Assembly (NCBI RefSeq): GCF_003591005.1
Contig: NZ_QYYD01000001.1
Coordinates: forward strand, 62,001-126,000
DNA length: 64,000 bases
Reading direction: 5' to 3'
Source: Rhodopseudomonas palustris
GTDB lineage: Bacteria; Pseudomonadota; Alphaproteobacteria; Rhizobiales; Xanthobacteraceae
Shown: piece after piece, positions 1 to 9,868 of the stretch
How positions within the stretch are numbered: the stretch's first letter is position 1
Layout: every line of letters begins with the position of its first letter
Made by a program: the position numbers and the translations under genes
The notes under the pieces: generated by a model
What the model was told of the DNA's origin: nothing
The model's database searches: none
The model's input: only the letters and a program-made list of their open reading frames with translations

Positions 1-87
1 GCCAACGAGATGGGCCGCGCCGCCGTCATCGATCGGCGCCGGGATCGTACTCCAGTCCACCTCATTCAAGCTGTCCTGATTGGCCAT
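1..87 (-). CDS. Peroxiredoxin-like protein, N-terminal fragment (partial)
   Basis: Only the first 29 codons lie in the window; the gene runs off the left edge. The ATG at 85-87 follows a strong ribosome site (GGGGAGG). The peptide includes DWSTIPAPIDDGGAAHLVG, which resembles the start of AhpC/TSA-family peroxiredoxins, where a Pro/Asp-rich leader and an 'AAHL.G' stretch come before the thioredoxin fold. The catalytic cysteine would lie outside the window, so the family call rests on a short N-terminal resemblance. It follows smpB by 29 bp on the same strand and may be the last gene of the dapA-mscL-smpB unit. Confidence 0.45.
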   Translation of the reverse strand, partial: MANQDSLNEVDWSTIPAPIDDGGAAHLVG

Positions 88-116
88 CCATCCTCCCCAT
101 CCGTCGATGCCTGCAC

Positions 117-590
117 TCAGCCGCGGGCGCGGAGCAACCGGCCCTTCTCGCGGCTCCAGTCTCGCTTCTTCTCGGTCTCGCGCTTGTCGTGCAGCTGCTT
201 GCCCTTGGCCAGCGCCAGCAGCAGCTTGGCGCGGCCCTTTTCGTTGAAATACAGCTTCAGCGGAATCAGCGTCATGCCCTGGCGCTCGACGGCACCCATC
301 AGCTTGTTGATCTGCTTGCGGTGCAGCAGCAGTTTGCGCGGCCGCTTCGGTTCGTGGTTGAAGCGGTTTGCCTGCAGATATTCGGGGATGGTCGCGTTGA
401 TCAGCCAGATCTCGCCGCCGCGCGAATCCGCGTAGGACTCCGCGATGGTCGACTTGCCGCTGCGCACCGACTTCACCTCGGTGCCGGTCAGCGAGATGCC
501 GGCCTCAATGGTGTCCTCGATCGCATAGTTGAACCGCGCCTTGCGGTTCTCGGCCACGACCTTGATCGGGCGCTCGTTCTTGTCGGCCAT
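117..590 (-). CDS. smpB: SsrA-binding protein SmpB
   Basis: SmpB binds the tRNA-like part of tmRNA and delivers it to stalled ribosomes for trans-translation. The 157-residue length is normal. The beta-barrel core carries the family signature [11 protein letters not shown] (about residues 36-46) followed by ESYA. The basic C-terminal tail ([13 protein letters not shown]), which enters the decoding centre in known SmpB proteins, is complete. The ATG at 588-590 is the only good start. It lies 36 bp after mscL on the same strand. The tmRNA gene itself is not in this window. Confidence 0.97.
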   Translation of the reverse strand: MADKNERPIKVVAENRKARFNYAIEDTIEAGISLTGTEVKSVRSGKSTIAESYADSRGGEIWLINATIPEYLQANRFNHEPKRPRKLLLHRKQINKLMGAVERQGMTLIPLKLYFNEKGRAKLLLALAKGKQLHDKRETEKKRDWSREKGRLLRARG

Positions 591-626
591 AGCGGCTGAA
601 ACCTCGTTGGCGGCCGTTCGGCCGGC

Positions 627-1103
627 CTAAACCTGTGGGCGCGAGCCCTTCAGGAGATCGCGGATTTCGGTCAGCAGTTCCTCCTGCCGGGTCGGAGTGG
701 GCGGTGGCGGCTTGGTTTCTTCCGCCTGCTGCTTGAGCTTGTTGAGCGACCGAATCACCGCGAACAGCACCGCCGCAACGATCAGGAAATTCAGCGTCAC
801 GGTCAGGAAATTGCCCCAGGCGAGCACCGCCCCCTGTTTCTTCGCCTCGGCCAACGTGTTGGCGGTAACGGCCTTAGAGAGCGGCGTGAAGTAGTTCGAG
901 AAGTCCAGCCCGCCGGTGATTGCGCCGATGATCGGCATGATCACGTCGCCAACCAGCGAGGTGACGATGGCACCGAACGCCGCACCGATGATGACGCCGA
1001 CCGCGAGGTCGACGACGTTGCCCTTCATGGCGAAGTCGCGAAACTGCTTGAGCAACTTCGATCCCTTCTGTTCCAGACCTCGGACCGACTCTCCAGTGTC
1101 CAT
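627..1103 (-). CDS. mscL: Large-conductance mechanosensitive channel MscL
   Basis: MscL is an inner-membrane homopentamer that opens under membrane tension and releases solutes on osmotic downshock. The signature [17 protein letters not shown] opens the first membrane helix, which continues through [11 protein letters not shown]. The second helix is near residues 98-118 ([13 protein letters not shown]). The charged C-terminal bundle helix ([12 protein letters not shown]) is present. I use the ATG at 1101-1103 (158 residues); a TTG two codons earlier is possible. The N-terminus is about 20 residues longer than the E. coli protein. The gene starts 10 bp after dapA ends, so co-transcription is likely. 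Confidence 0.95.
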   Translation of the reverse strand: MDTGESVRGLEQKGSKLLKQFRDFAMKGNVVDLAVGVIIGAAFGAIVTSLVGDVIMPIIGAITGGLDFSNYFTPLSKAVTANTLAEAKKQGAVLAWGNFLTVTLNFLIVAAVLFAVIRSLNKLKQQAEETKPPPPTPTRQEELLTEIRDLLKGSRPQV

Positions 1104-1113
1104 GCGCAACCCG

Positions 1114-2007
1114 TCAGTTCAGCAGGCCGGCGTGCATCATCGCAGAGCGGATGACCTGGCCGGTCGGCTCGGTGACTGGCATCAGCGGCAGCCGCACCTT
1201 TTGCTCGATCCGACCGAGCAATGTCAGACCATGCTTGGCCCCCGCCACGCCCGGCTCCTTGAACACTGCGTCGTGCAGCGGCACCAGCCGGTCCTGGATC
1301 TTCAGTGCCCCGGCATAATCGCCTGCGAACACCGCGCCCATCAAATCCGAACACAGCTTAGGCGCCACGTTCGACACCACGGAAATGCAGCCGTGGCCGC
1401 CGGCGGCCATATAGGCCAACGCCGTCATGTCCTCGCCGGACAGTTGCAGAAAGTCGGCGCCCATCGCGTGGCGCTGTTGCGATACCCGGCCGAGATTGGC
1501 GGTGGCGTCCTTGACGCCCGCGATATTCTTCAGCTCGTACAGCCGGGTCATGGTCTCGACCGACATGTCGACCACAGAGCGCGGCGGGATGTTGTAGATG
1601 ATGATCGGAATGCCGATCGCGTCGTTCACCGCCTTGAAGTGGTGATACATGCCCTCCTGGGTGGGCTTGTTGTAATACGGCGTCACCACCAGCACGGCGT
1701 CGGCGCCGGCCTTTTCGGCGTGCTTGGCGAGTTCGACGGCTTCACGCGTCGAGTTCGAGCCGGCGCCGGCGATCACCGGTACCCGGCCCTTGGCTTCCTC
1801 GACGCACCATTCCACGACCTTGTGGTGCTCGTCATGGCTCAGCGTCGGGCTTTCGCCGGTCGTGCCGACCGGCACAAGGCCGTGGCTGCCCTCGTCGATT
1901 TGCCAGTTCACCAGGCTGCGAAACGCCTGCTCGTCGAGCGAGCCGTCTTTTTTGAACGGCGTGACCATGGCGGTAAACGATCCCCGAAAATTCGCCTTGG
2001 CTGCCAT
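1114..2007 (-). CDS. dapA: 4-hydroxy-tetrahydrodipicolinate synthase DapA
   Basis: DapA condenses pyruvate with aspartate semialdehyde, the first committed step to lysine and diaminopimelate. The 297-residue TIM barrel shows the [10 protein letters not shown] pyruvate-binding loop, the catalytic-triad Tyr in [10 protein letters not shown], and the Schiff-base Lys in GVKDATANL. An upstream in-frame extension exists, but the ATG at 2005-2007 has a good ribosome site (AGGAGA, 6 bp upstream) and gives the normal family length. It heads a minus-strand run with mscL and smpB. A biosynthetic DapA is likelier than a catabolic paralogue because the core motifs are canonical. Confidence 0.95.
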   Translation of the reverse strand: MAAKANFRGSFTAMVTPFKKDGSLDEQAFRSLVNWQIDEGSHGLVPVGTTGESPTLSHDEHHKVVEWCVEEAKGRVPVIAGAGSNSTREAVELAKHAEKAGADAVLVVTPYYNKPTQEGMYHHFKAVNDAIGIPIIIYNIPPRSVVDMSVETMTRLYELKNIAGVKDATANLGRVSQQRHAMGADFLQLSGEDMTALAYMAAGGHGCISVVSNVAPKLCSDLMGAVFAGDYAGALKIQDRLVPLHDAVFKEPGVAGAKHGLTLLGRIEQKVRLPLMPVTEPTGQVIRSAMMHAGLLN

Positions 2008-2187
2008 TGTCTTCTCCTGACGCCCCTCGTCCACAAACGAACTGTCTTCATAACGACTTCACGACAGGCGCGAAAGACCTGAAATCGCAAAGAAAACCGA
2101 ACTCGCAGGTTGCCTGGATCGGGCTTGCACAGGGCGCGCAGCAACAGTCGGAAGCGCTTAACTTCCGATGTTCATGTCCTGTGGGAA

Positions 2188-2211
2188 CTCTGCCGGGGTA
2201 GACCGGCAGAG
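2188..2211. terminator. Perfect inverted repeat between cupin gene and dapA
   Basis: Arms CTCTGCCGG (2188-2196) and CCGGCAGAG (2203-2211) enclose a 6-base loop. It lies after the end of the cupin gene (minus strand) and before dapA. No T-run follows on either strand, so this may be a weak or Rho-assisted terminator rather than a classic intrinsic one. Confidence 0.4.
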
Positions 2212-2237
2212 CTCATTCAAAGTTTTGAAATCTGCCA

Positions 2238-2645
2238 TTAAGCGGATGGAGTGACGGAATATTCTTCGTCGTTCACATGTTCCATCCAAGTTGCGAAGCT
2301 GCCGTCGAGTGCTTCCTGCATGGCGATATGAGTCATGCCGTTACTCGGAGATGCACCATGCCAATGCTTCTCGCCTGGCGGGATCCAAACCACATCGCCG
2401 GCGCGAATCTCCCGAACCGGCCCCCCTAACGTCTGCACCCGGCCGATGCCGGCGACGACGTACAACGTCTGCCCGAGGGGATGGGTGTGCCACGCGGTGC
2501 GGGCGCCGGGCTCGAACGAGACCCGTGTCGCTGCCAGCCGTGCCGGCGCAGGCGCTGACACGATCGGGTCCTGCCATACGGTCCCGGTGAAGTAGTCGGT
2601 CGAGGCGCGCTGGGTCGGGCGCGTGCCGGCTGCGAAGATGTCCAT
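2238..2645 (-). CDS. Cupin-domain protein (mandelonitrile lyase-like type)
   Basis: This is a 135-residue single-domain cupin. The first cupin motif is WHTHPLGQTLYVVAG (about residues 52-66) and the second is PPGEKHWHG (about 89-97). Together they give the His/Gln/His cluster expected to hold one divalent metal. The sequence type matches small cupins annotated as (R)-mandelonitrile lyase-like or carboxymuconolactone-decarboxylase-associated proteins. The true substrate is unknown. The ATG at 2643-2645 is used; a longer open frame upstream overlaps the RraA-family gene and is not coding. It lies 17 bp after the RraA-family gene, so a two-gene operon on small oxo- or hydroxy-acids is likely. 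Confidence 0.85.
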   Translation of the reverse strand: MDIFAAGTRPTQRASTDYFTGTVWQDPIVSAPAPARLAATRVSFEPGARTAWHTHPLGQTLYVVAGIGRVQTLGGPVREIRAGDVVWIPPGEKHWHGASPSNGMTHIAMQEALDGSFATWMEHVNDEEYSVTPSA

Positions 2646-2662
2646 ATATCGGCCTTCCCGGC

Positions 2663-3376
2663 TTATGCCTTGCCTGCCTTCTCTTTGAACGCGGCGTAGC
2701 GCGCCTTGGTTTCGGCATTCATTGGATAGAGGCCTGGCAGCACCGCGCCGTTGTTGACCTCCTCGACGATCCAGCCTTCCATCCGCTCCTGCTCCGGGCC
2801 TTCGGCCAGCACGTGGTCGAGCAGCGCCTGCGGGATCAGCACCGCGCCGTCCTGATCGGCGACGATGATATCCTTCGGAAACACCGCGACGCCGCCGCAG
2901 CCGATCGGCTCGCCCCAGCCGACGAAAGTGAGCCCCGCCACCGATGGCGGCGCCGCTGCGCCGTTGCACCACACCGGCAGGCCGGTGCCGAGCACGCCTT
3001 CGAGATCGCGGACCACGCCATCGGTGATCAGCGCGGTGATGCCGCGCTTGACCATGCGCGCGCACAGGATGTCGCCGAACACGCCAGCGTCGCTGACCCC
3101 CATCGAATCGATCACGGCGATCACGCCTTCCGGCATCGCCTCGATCGCCGCACGAGTCGAGATCGGCGAGCCCCAGGATTCCGGCGTGGCGAGGTCTTCA
3201 CGCGCGGGCACGAAGCGTAACGTGAACGCCTCGCCGACAAGCCGCGGCTGCCCCGGACGCAGTGGCCGCGCGCCGCGCAGCCAGACGTTGCGCAGTCCCT
3301 TCTTGAGCAACACCGTGGTGATGGTCGCGGTCGAGACGCGCGCAAGAGTGACGATGGCTTCCGGGGTCAGTGACAT
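2663..3376 (-). CDS. RraA-family protein (HMG/CHA aldolase-like)
   Basis: This 237-residue protein belongs to the RraA/demethylmenaquinone-methyltransferase-like fold. The central region has GVFGDILCARMVKRGITAL followed by TDGVVRDLE. This resembles the metal-binding Gly-Asp and Arg-Asp motifs of the family's pyruvate aldolases (4-hydroxy-4-methyl-2-oxoglutarate / 4-carboxy-4-hydroxy-2-oxoadipate aldolases). Many such proteins are misnamed as RNase E regulators. The paired cupin gene favours a catabolic aldolase or decarboxylase role, but the substrate cannot be read from sequence. It is transcribed away from the pxp operon, with 231 bp between them. Confidence 0.85.
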   Translation of the reverse strand: MSLTPEAIVTLARVSTATITTVLLKKGLRNVWLRGARPLRPGQPRLVGEAFTLRFVPAREDLATPESWGSPISTRAAIEAMPEGVIAVIDSMGVSDAGVFGDILCARMVKRGITALITDGVVRDLEGVLGTGLPVWCNGAAAPPSVAGLTFVGWGEPIGCGGVAVFPKDIIVADQDGAVLIPQALLDHVLAEGPEQERMEGWIVEEVNNGAVLPGLYPMNAETKARYAAFKEKAGKA

Positions 3377-3526
3377 GGGTACGCGGCTCCTCGAGAGAAT
3401 TGGTGGCGCATCTTGCGGGCGCGCCCCTCGCCGTCAAGTCGCAACGCACGCTCGGCTGCCCCTCGCAAACGTCGGATCATCGGAGCTTATCGCTCGTACC
3501 TTCAATGAGTTATCGCCACACATTGC

Positions 3527-3539
3527 ATCACGAAGTGAT
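3527..3539. promoter_or_regulatory. Palindrome upstream of pxpB (candidate operator)
   Basis: ATCAC-GAA-GTGAT is a perfect 13-bp dyad in the divergent region between the RraA-family gene and pxpB, 69 bp before the pxpB ATG. Its position suits a repressor or activator site for the 5-oxoprolinase operon. No regulator gene is adjacent, so the binding protein is unknown. Confidence 0.3.
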
Positions 3540-3607
3540 TTTCATGCACGCGCAAAACACGCTATGGCTGGTGCAGTGCTGATGAGATCAGGGGACACGG
3601 CGCTCAC

Positions 3608-4336
3608 ATGGCGCTTACCACTCCACGCATGTTGCCGAGCGGCGATGCCGCCATCACCGTCGATTTCGGTCGCGAGATCAGCGACGAATCCAATCGCCGC
3701 GTGCTCGCTCTCGATCGCCTGCTGAGTAGTGAAGCCTTAGCCGGCATCCGCGAGACGGTCCCGACCTATCGCTCGTTATTGGTGCATTACGATCCGGAGC
3801 AGATCAGCTTCGACGCTCTCGCCGACCAGCTGATGCGCCTGGCACAGACGCCGAGCTTGAGTGAAACCACGGTACAGCGCCGCTGGCGCATTCCAGTATG
3901 CTACGGTGGCGAGCACGGCATCGATCTGGAAGAAGCTGCAGCGAGCCTCAACACCAGCGCCGACGATCTGATCGCCCGCCACGCTGGCGGTGACTACCGG
4001 GTGGCGATGATCGGCTTCACGCCGGGCTGGTCGTATCTGTCAGGGTTGAATTCGTCTCTTGCGATTCCCCGCCGGCAGGCGCCGCGGCTGCTGACTCCTG
4101 CCGGCACGATCTCGATTGGCGGCGTGCAGACCGGCATCCAGTGCCTTCCGGGTCCAAGCGGCTGGCATCTGCTCGGCCGAACGCCGGTGCGGACTTATCA
4201 GCTGCACCGCGATCCGATCTTCCTGCTCGAGCCCGGCGACGCGATCAGCTTCACGCCGATCGACGCCAAGCTATTCACCGAACAGGATCGCGCCGCGGAA
4301 GCCGGCGAGATCGTCGCCGAACTGGTGAACGCATGA
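3608..4336 (+). CDS. pxpB: 5-oxoprolinase subunit PxpB (KipI family)
   Basis: With PxpA and PxpC, PxpB forms the prokaryotic ATP-dependent 5-oxoprolinase that opens pyroglutamate to glutamate. The 242-residue length is normal. The C-terminal cyclophilin-like domain carries the family motif GFTPGWSYLSGL (about residues 137-148) and the block PAGTISIGGVQTGIQ (about 165-180). The N-terminal part (MLPSGDAAITVDFG) is also typical. The ATG at 3608 fits the family start although its ribosome site is weak. Its stop codon overlaps the pxpC start (ATGA), showing translational coupling. Confidence 0.95.
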   Translation: MALTTPRMLPSGDAAITVDFGREISDESNRRVLALDRLLSSEALAGIRETVPTYRSLLVHYDPEQISFDALADQLMRLAQTPSLSETTVQRRWRIPVCYGGEHGIDLEEAAASLNTSADDLIARHAGGDYRVAMIGFTPGWSYLSGLNSSLAIPRRQAPRLLTPAGTISIGGVQTGIQCLPGPSGWHLLGRTPVRTYQLHRDPIFLLEPGDAISFTPIDAKLFTEQDRAAEAGEIVAELVNA

Positions 4337-5340
4337 GCCGACTTGTCATCGACAACGTCGGCCCGGCGAGTTCGGTGCAGGATGGCGGCCGCCACGGTGC
4401 GCAGCGTTACGGTCTGACGCCGAGCGGCGCGATGGACCGGCCGTCGCTCGCCGTCGCCAATGTGTTGGTCGGCAACGCACCGTTCGCCGCCGCGATCGAA
4501 TTCGGCCCGCTCGGCGCCAGCGTGACAGCCGGTGATGGTCCGCTACGACTCGCGCTCAGCGGCGCGGAGCGGCCCGCGGCAATCGACGGCAAACCGGTTC
4601 CGCTCAACGAATCGTTTCTGCTCGGCGCTGGCAAGACGCTGACGCTCGGCGTCGCGCGCAGTCAGGTCTTCAGTTATCTGGCGATCGCTGGCGGCATCAG
4701 CGGCGAGCCGATGTTCGGCAGCCTTGCGGTCAACGCCCGCGCCGGCCTCGGCAGCCCCTATCCGCGGCCGTTGCAAGCTGGCGACATCATCCCGGTCCAA
4801 GCTGCAAGCCCCAGCGACGAACGACGTCTCGATCTGCCCAAACGGGCTGACGATCCGATCCGTGTCCTTCTCGGCCCGCAAGACGATGAATTCGGCGACG
4901 CCGTCGCGACGTTTCTCGGCGGCGAATGGAAGATCTCCGCTACCAGCGACCGGATGGGCTACCGGCTCGAAGGTCCGCCGATCCGGCATCTGCACGGCCA
5001 CAACATCGTCTCCGACGGCACCGTCGACGGCAGCATCCAGGTCCCAGGCAACGGCCAACCGATCGTGCTGATGGCCGACCGCGGCACCAGCGGCGGCTAC
5101 CCGAAGATCGCCACGGTGATCACCGCGGATCTCGGCCGCCTGGCACAACGCCAACCGGGCCAGCCCTTCCGCTTCGCCGCGGTGAGCATGGGCAACGCGC
5201 AGGACGCGTATCGGGCCATGGCGCAGCAAATCCGCGCCCTGCCTGACCGCCTTCAGGAAGCACGACATACGACGCTCGATCTCGACGCACTGGCGACGGC
5301 AAACGTCGCCGGCGCCGCCGTGGACGCGCTCGATAGCTAG
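4333..5340 (+). CDS. pxpC: 5-oxoprolinase subunit PxpC (KipA family)
   Basis: This is the large KipA-type subunit of 5-oxoprolinase, 335 residues. The N-terminal signature is [18 protein letters not shown], followed by [19 protein letters not shown] longer in-frame opening exists upstream, but the ATG at 4333 overlaps the pxpB stop and gives the canonical start ([11 protein letters not shown]). The C-terminal block [20 protein letters not shown] and the glycine-rich [12 protein letters not shown] are family hallmarks. PxpA follows after 26 bp. Confidence 0.95.
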   Translation: MSRLVIDNVGPASSVQDGGRHGAQRYGLTPSGAMDRPSLAVANVLVGNAPFAAAIEFGPLGASVTAGDGPLRLALSGAERPAAIDGKPVPLNESFLLGAGKTLTLGVARSQVFSYLAIAGGISGEPMFGSLAVNARAGLGSPYPRPLQAGDIIPVQAASPSDERRLDLPKRADDPIRVLLGPQDDEFGDAVATFLGGEWKISATSDRMGYRLEGPPIRHLHGHNIVSDGTVDGSIQVPGNGQPIVLMADRGTSGGYPKIATVITADLGRLAQRQPGQPFRFAAVSMGNAQDAYRAMAQQIRALPDRLQEARHTTLDLDALATANVAGAAVDALDS

Positions 5341-5366
5341 AACCACCCCGGGGGAGGAAAGACAGG

Positions 5367-6131
5367 ATGAAGATCGATTTGAACTGCGACCTCGGCGAAG
5401 GCTTCGGCGCCTGGAGCATGGGCGACGATGCGTCGATGATGAGCATCGCCACCAGCGTCAACGTCGCCTGCGGCTTTCACGCAGGCGATCCCGACATCAT
5501 GCACAAGACCGTCACGATGGCGAAGCAGCACGGCGTCTCGATCGGCGCGCATCCCGGCTTCCGCGATCTGCACGGTTTCGGCCGCCGCCCGGTGCCCGGC
5601 ATCACCGCCGCCGAGATCGAGAACCTCGTCGCCTATCAAATCGGTGCATTGCAGGCGGTCGCATCGCTGGCCGGCCACAAGGTCACGCATGTGAAGGCGC
5701 ACGGTGCGCTTTCGAACGTCGCGTGTGAGGACGACATGACGGCTCGCGCGATCGCCGCCGCGATCAAAGCGGTCGATCCGTCACTGATCTTCGTCGTGCT
5801 GGCAAATTCCAAACTCGTCGATGCAGGCGAAGCCGCTGGCCTGTCGCTCGCACATGAGGTGTTCGCCGATCGCGCCTATGAAGACGACGGCAATCTGGTG
5901 TCGCGCCGCAAACCGGGCGCTGTGCTGCATGATCCCGCCGAAATTGCTCAACGGGTGCTGCGGATGGCGCAGGACAGCGCCGTCGTGTCGGTCACCGGCA
6001 AGGTCATCAAAATGCGCACCGAAACGGTCTGCGTCCACGGCGACACAAGCGGCGCCGTCGACATCGCCCGCCGCGTTCGCGGCCTGCTGGAGCAGAACGG
6101 CATCACCGTCGCGCCGTTCGCGCGGGCTTAG
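5367..6131 (+). CDS. pxpA: 5-oxoprolinase subunit PxpA (LamB/YcsF family)
   Basis: PxpA is the YcsF-type subunit thought to handle the pyroglutamate amide bond within the PxpABC enzyme. It has 254 residues. The opening [16 protein letters not shown] and the [12 protein letters not shown]-like block ([12 protein letters not shown], about residues 31-42) are diagnostic, as is [16 protein letters not shown] strong ribosome site (GGGGAGGAAA) comes before the ATG. It is the last gene of the pxpBCA operon. No pyroglutamate transporter is beside it, which is a common arrangement for detoxifying spontaneously formed 5-oxoproline. Confidence 0.95.
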   Translation: MKIDLNCDLGEGFGAWSMGDDASMMSIATSVNVACGFHAGDPDIMHKTVTMAKQHGVSIGAHPGFRDLHGFGRRPVPGITAAEIENLVAYQIGALQAVASLAGHKVTHVKAHGALSNVACEDDMTARAIAAAIKAVDPSLIFVVLANSKLVDAGEAAGLSLAHEVFADRAYEDDGNLVSRRKPGAVLHDPAEIAQRVLRMAQDSAVVSVTGKVIKMRTETVCVHGDTSGAVDIARRVRGLLEQNGITVAPFARA

Positions 6132-6159
6132 GCGTTGGCCTCAAGATCGGTCTGATCGC

Positions 6160-6315
6160 TCACGGCAGCCGCAGATGCGGCGCGCCGATAACGATCGCGG
6201 CAATCAGGCCGAATGCGGCACTGACCATCAGGATCTCGGCATTCGCGAGGAAGGCCGGCCAGGTCCGCGCACGCGGAGTCGCCTCGGTCTGTATGGTTGA
6301 AACCTGCCGTCGCAT
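6160..6315 (-). CDS. Small single-span membrane protein (51 aa, hypothetical)
   Basis: This short frame lies opposite the gap between pxpA and rimO. It starts with ATG at 6313-6315 behind a plausible ribosome site (GGGAG, 8 bp upstream) and ends at TGA 6160-6162. A basic N-terminus comes before a single hydrophobic stretch ([17 protein letters not shown], about residues 28-44). It resembles the many unnamed small membrane proteins of this group. No function can be given, and coding status rests only on the ribosome site and membrane-like composition. Confidence 0.45.
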   Translation of the reverse strand: MRRQVSTIQTEATPRARTWPAFLANAEILMVSAAFGLIAAIVIGAPHLRLP

Positions 6316-6545
6316 CGTTCGCACTCCCGTGTTCCGGAGGAACAGAAAAGCCTGAACGCCTCCTCCCGCAAGGCGGCCGGCGAAATAACAAGGAAGCTGT
6401 CGCTGAGGTCCTCGCGCTGAGACGATTTCTCTCTTCGGAACCGCCGCCGGAGACGGCTGTTCTCGCCTCCTTTCGCTCAGGCCGGGCTTGTCACAGCGGC
6501 CGTTCGGGTTTAGCTCGGGGCCTTCAATCAGGCAGTTTTGAACCG

Positions 6546-7871
<1,326 letters not shown>

Positions 7872-7927
7872 GGGCTCGCTCAACGCACGCGGAGTTCAGA
7901 GCAGCTGCAGGCCAATCACGCTCACTC

Positions 7928-8033
7928 ACGTCATCGCTCGGCTTGACCGGGCGACCCAGTATTCCAGAGCGCTCGCTTGGACTAATCAGCGCCCTGGCAT
8001 ACTAGATCACCCGCATGCGCGGGGGATGACGGT
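7928..8033. repeat. Dispersed imperfect palindromic repeat
   Basis: After rimO the sequence runs from ACGTCATCGCTCGGC through TTGACCGGGCGACCCAGTA to TACTAGATCACCCGC and GCGGGGGATGACGGT. The outer CGTCATC/GATGACG ends and the inner CAGTA/TACT parts are inverted. This is the layout of the small non-coding palindromic elements scattered between genes in Bradyrhizobium-type genomes. It lies downstream of both flanking genes (rimO plus, quinone reductase minus), a common position. Confidence 0.6.
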
Positions 8034-8070
8034 AGTTTGTGGGATGGGCGCTGTGCGCAACACGCCGGCG

Positions 8071-9045
8071 CTACGGCTTCAAGATCGACGCCCCGGTCGT
8101 GGCGCGCGCTTCCAGATCGATGTGCGCTTTCGCAGCGTCTTTCAGCGCATAGGCGTGGTTGATCGGGATGTGCAGCTTGCCCTCGATCACGGCGGAGAAC
8201 AGCGTGTCGGCGCCTTCGATCAGTTCCTTGCGGGTGCCGACGTAGTCGTTCAGCTTCGGCCGGGTCGCGAACAGCGATCCGTGATTATTCAGTTCGGCGA
8301 GCGAGAACGGCGGCACCGGTCCTGACGCGTTGCCGAACGACACGAACAGGCCGCGCGGCTTGATGCACTTCAGCGAGCCCGGGAAAGTGGTCTTGCCGAC
8401 GCCGTCATAAACCACGTCGCATAGTTCGTTGCGGCTGATCTGCTTGACCCGCGCGACGAAGTCCTCTTCGTTGTAAAGGATGACGTGATCGCAGCCATTG
8501 GCGAGCGCCAGATCGGCCTTTGCCTTGGAGCCGACGGTGCCGATCACATGCGCGCCAAGCGCTCGCGCCCACTGACAGGCCAGCAGGCCGATGCCGCCGG
8601 CCGCTGCATGGATCAGCACACGATGGCCGGGCTCGACCTTGAAGGTTTTGTGCAGCAGGTACCACACCGTCAGCCCCTTGAGCATCAACACGGCGCCCTG
8701 CTCGTAAGTGATGTGATCGGGCAGCTTGACCAGCTTGGCGGCTTCAATGTTGCGTTCGGACGCATAGCCGCCGAGGTTGGAATAATAGGCGACGCGGTCG
8801 CCGGGATGAAAATTGGTGACGTGCGGACCGACTGCGACCACCTCGCCCGCCGCCTCGTTGCCGACGACGAACGGCATCGTCGGCGCCTTGTACAGGCCCG
8901 TGCGGAAGTAGACGTCGATGTAGTTGAGGCCGACGGCGTGCTGGCGGATGCGGACTTGGCCGTCGCCCGGCGGCGGCAGGTCTACGGCTTCGTAGACCAG
9001 GGCTTCCGGGCCGCCGACCTGATGCACCCGCACCGCTTTCGTCAT
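8071..9045 (-). CDS. NADPH:quinone oxidoreductase (zinc-free MDR family)
   Basis: This 324-residue protein is a medium-chain dehydrogenase/reductase of the quinone oxidoreductase (Qor) type, expected to reduce quinones with NADPH by one-electron steps. It has the GroES-like N-terminal half (VGLNYIDVYFRTGLYKA and GNEAAGEVVAVG) and a Rossmann half with AAAGGIGLLACQWARA. The zinc-binding cysteines of alcohol dehydrogenases are absent. The ATG at 9043-9045 has a good ribosome site (AGGGGA). The in-frame upstream extension of 11 codons is unlikely. Confidence 0.9.
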   Translation of the reverse strand: MTKAVRVHQVGGPEALVYEAVDLPPPGDGQVRIRQHAVGLNYIDVYFRTGLYKAPTMPFVVGNEAAGEVVAVGPHVTNFHPGDRVAYYSNLGGYASERNIEAAKLVKLPDHITYEQGAVLMLKGLTVWYLLHKTFKVEPGHRVLIHAAAGGIGLLACQWARALGAHVIGTVGSKAKADLALANGCDHVILYNEEDFVARVKQISRNELCDVVYDGVGKTTFPGSLKCIKPRGLFVSFGNASGPVPPFSLAELNNHGSLFATRPKLNDYVGTRKELIEGADTLFSAVIEGKLHIPINHAYALKDAAKAHIDLEARATTGASILKP

Positions 9046-9145
9046 TCTCGTCCCCTTGGGAATAAATCTGCACGGCAACCGAATGCCATCCCCACGACGT
9101 TGTCAACCGACCGCCGTGGGAAGAGTTCGTGGCGACAGTCGGCGG

Positions 9146-9868
9146 TCAGAGCGCTTTGCTGCGGTTGCGTTTGGCCAGCACGTTGAACAGCTCCACCGCC
9201 GCCGAGAACAGGATCGCGAAGTAGATGTAGCCGCGCGGAATATGAAACTGGAAGCCGTCAGCCACCAGCGCCACGCCGATCAGCACCAGGAACGCCAGCG
9301 CAAGCATCTTGGTCGTCGGATGCTCGGCGACGAAGCGCGACACCGGACCCGACGACAGATACATCACCGCCATCGCGATCAGCACCGCTGCGACCATGAT
9401 CTCGATGTGCTCGGCCATGCCGATCGCAGTCAGGATCGAGTCGACCGAGAACACCAGGTCGATGATCACGATCTGCACGATCACCCAGAAGAACGCTTTC
9501 TGAACGCTTGAGGTCTTGTGCTCGGCCTCCCTGGCCTCGACCTCGGCGTGAATCTCGTGCGTCGCCTTGGCGATCAGGAACAGGCCGCCGACAATCAGAA
9601 TGATGTCACGCCACGAGAACGCCTGCTCGGCGATCGTGAACACGGGCGCCGTCAGGCCGGTCAGCCAAACCAGCAGGCTCAGCAGGATCAACCTGAAGAT
9701 CAGGGCCAGCGCCAGGCCGATCTGCCGCGCCCTCGTCGCCTGCGGCTCGGGGATGCGTGACACCAGCACGGAGAGGAAGATGATATTGTCGATACCGAGC
9801 ACGATTTCGAGCGCGGTCAGCGTCAGCAGAGCAGCCCAGGCTTCCGGGCTGTAGAGCAGGTCGATCAT
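9146..9868 (-). CDS. TerC-family integral membrane protein
   Basis: This is a 240-residue polytopic protein of the TerC/YgdQ family. Acidic motifs lie within membrane helices: LEIVLGIDNIIFLS (about residues 21-34) and VIIDLVFSVDSILTAIGM (about 135-152). These repeated Asp motifs are proposed to bind or move metal ions such as manganese or calcium. There are about seven hydrophobic segments. Its ATG overlaps the pcs stop (ATGA), so it is translationally coupled to pcs. Some relatives help manganese export or metalation of secreted proteins; the specific role here is not known. Confidence 0.88.
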   Translation of the reverse strand: MIDLLYSPEAWAALLTLTALEIVLGIDNIIFLSVLVSRIPEPQATRARQIGLALALIFRLILLSLLVWLTGLTAPVFTIAEQAFSWRDIILIVGGLFLIAKATHEIHAEVEAREAEHKTSSVQKAFFWVIVQIVIIDLVFSVDSILTAIGMAEHIEIMVAAVLIAMAVMYLSSGPVSRFVAEHPTTKMLALAFLVLIGVALVADGFQFHIPRGYIYFAILFSAAVELFNVLAKRNRSKAL

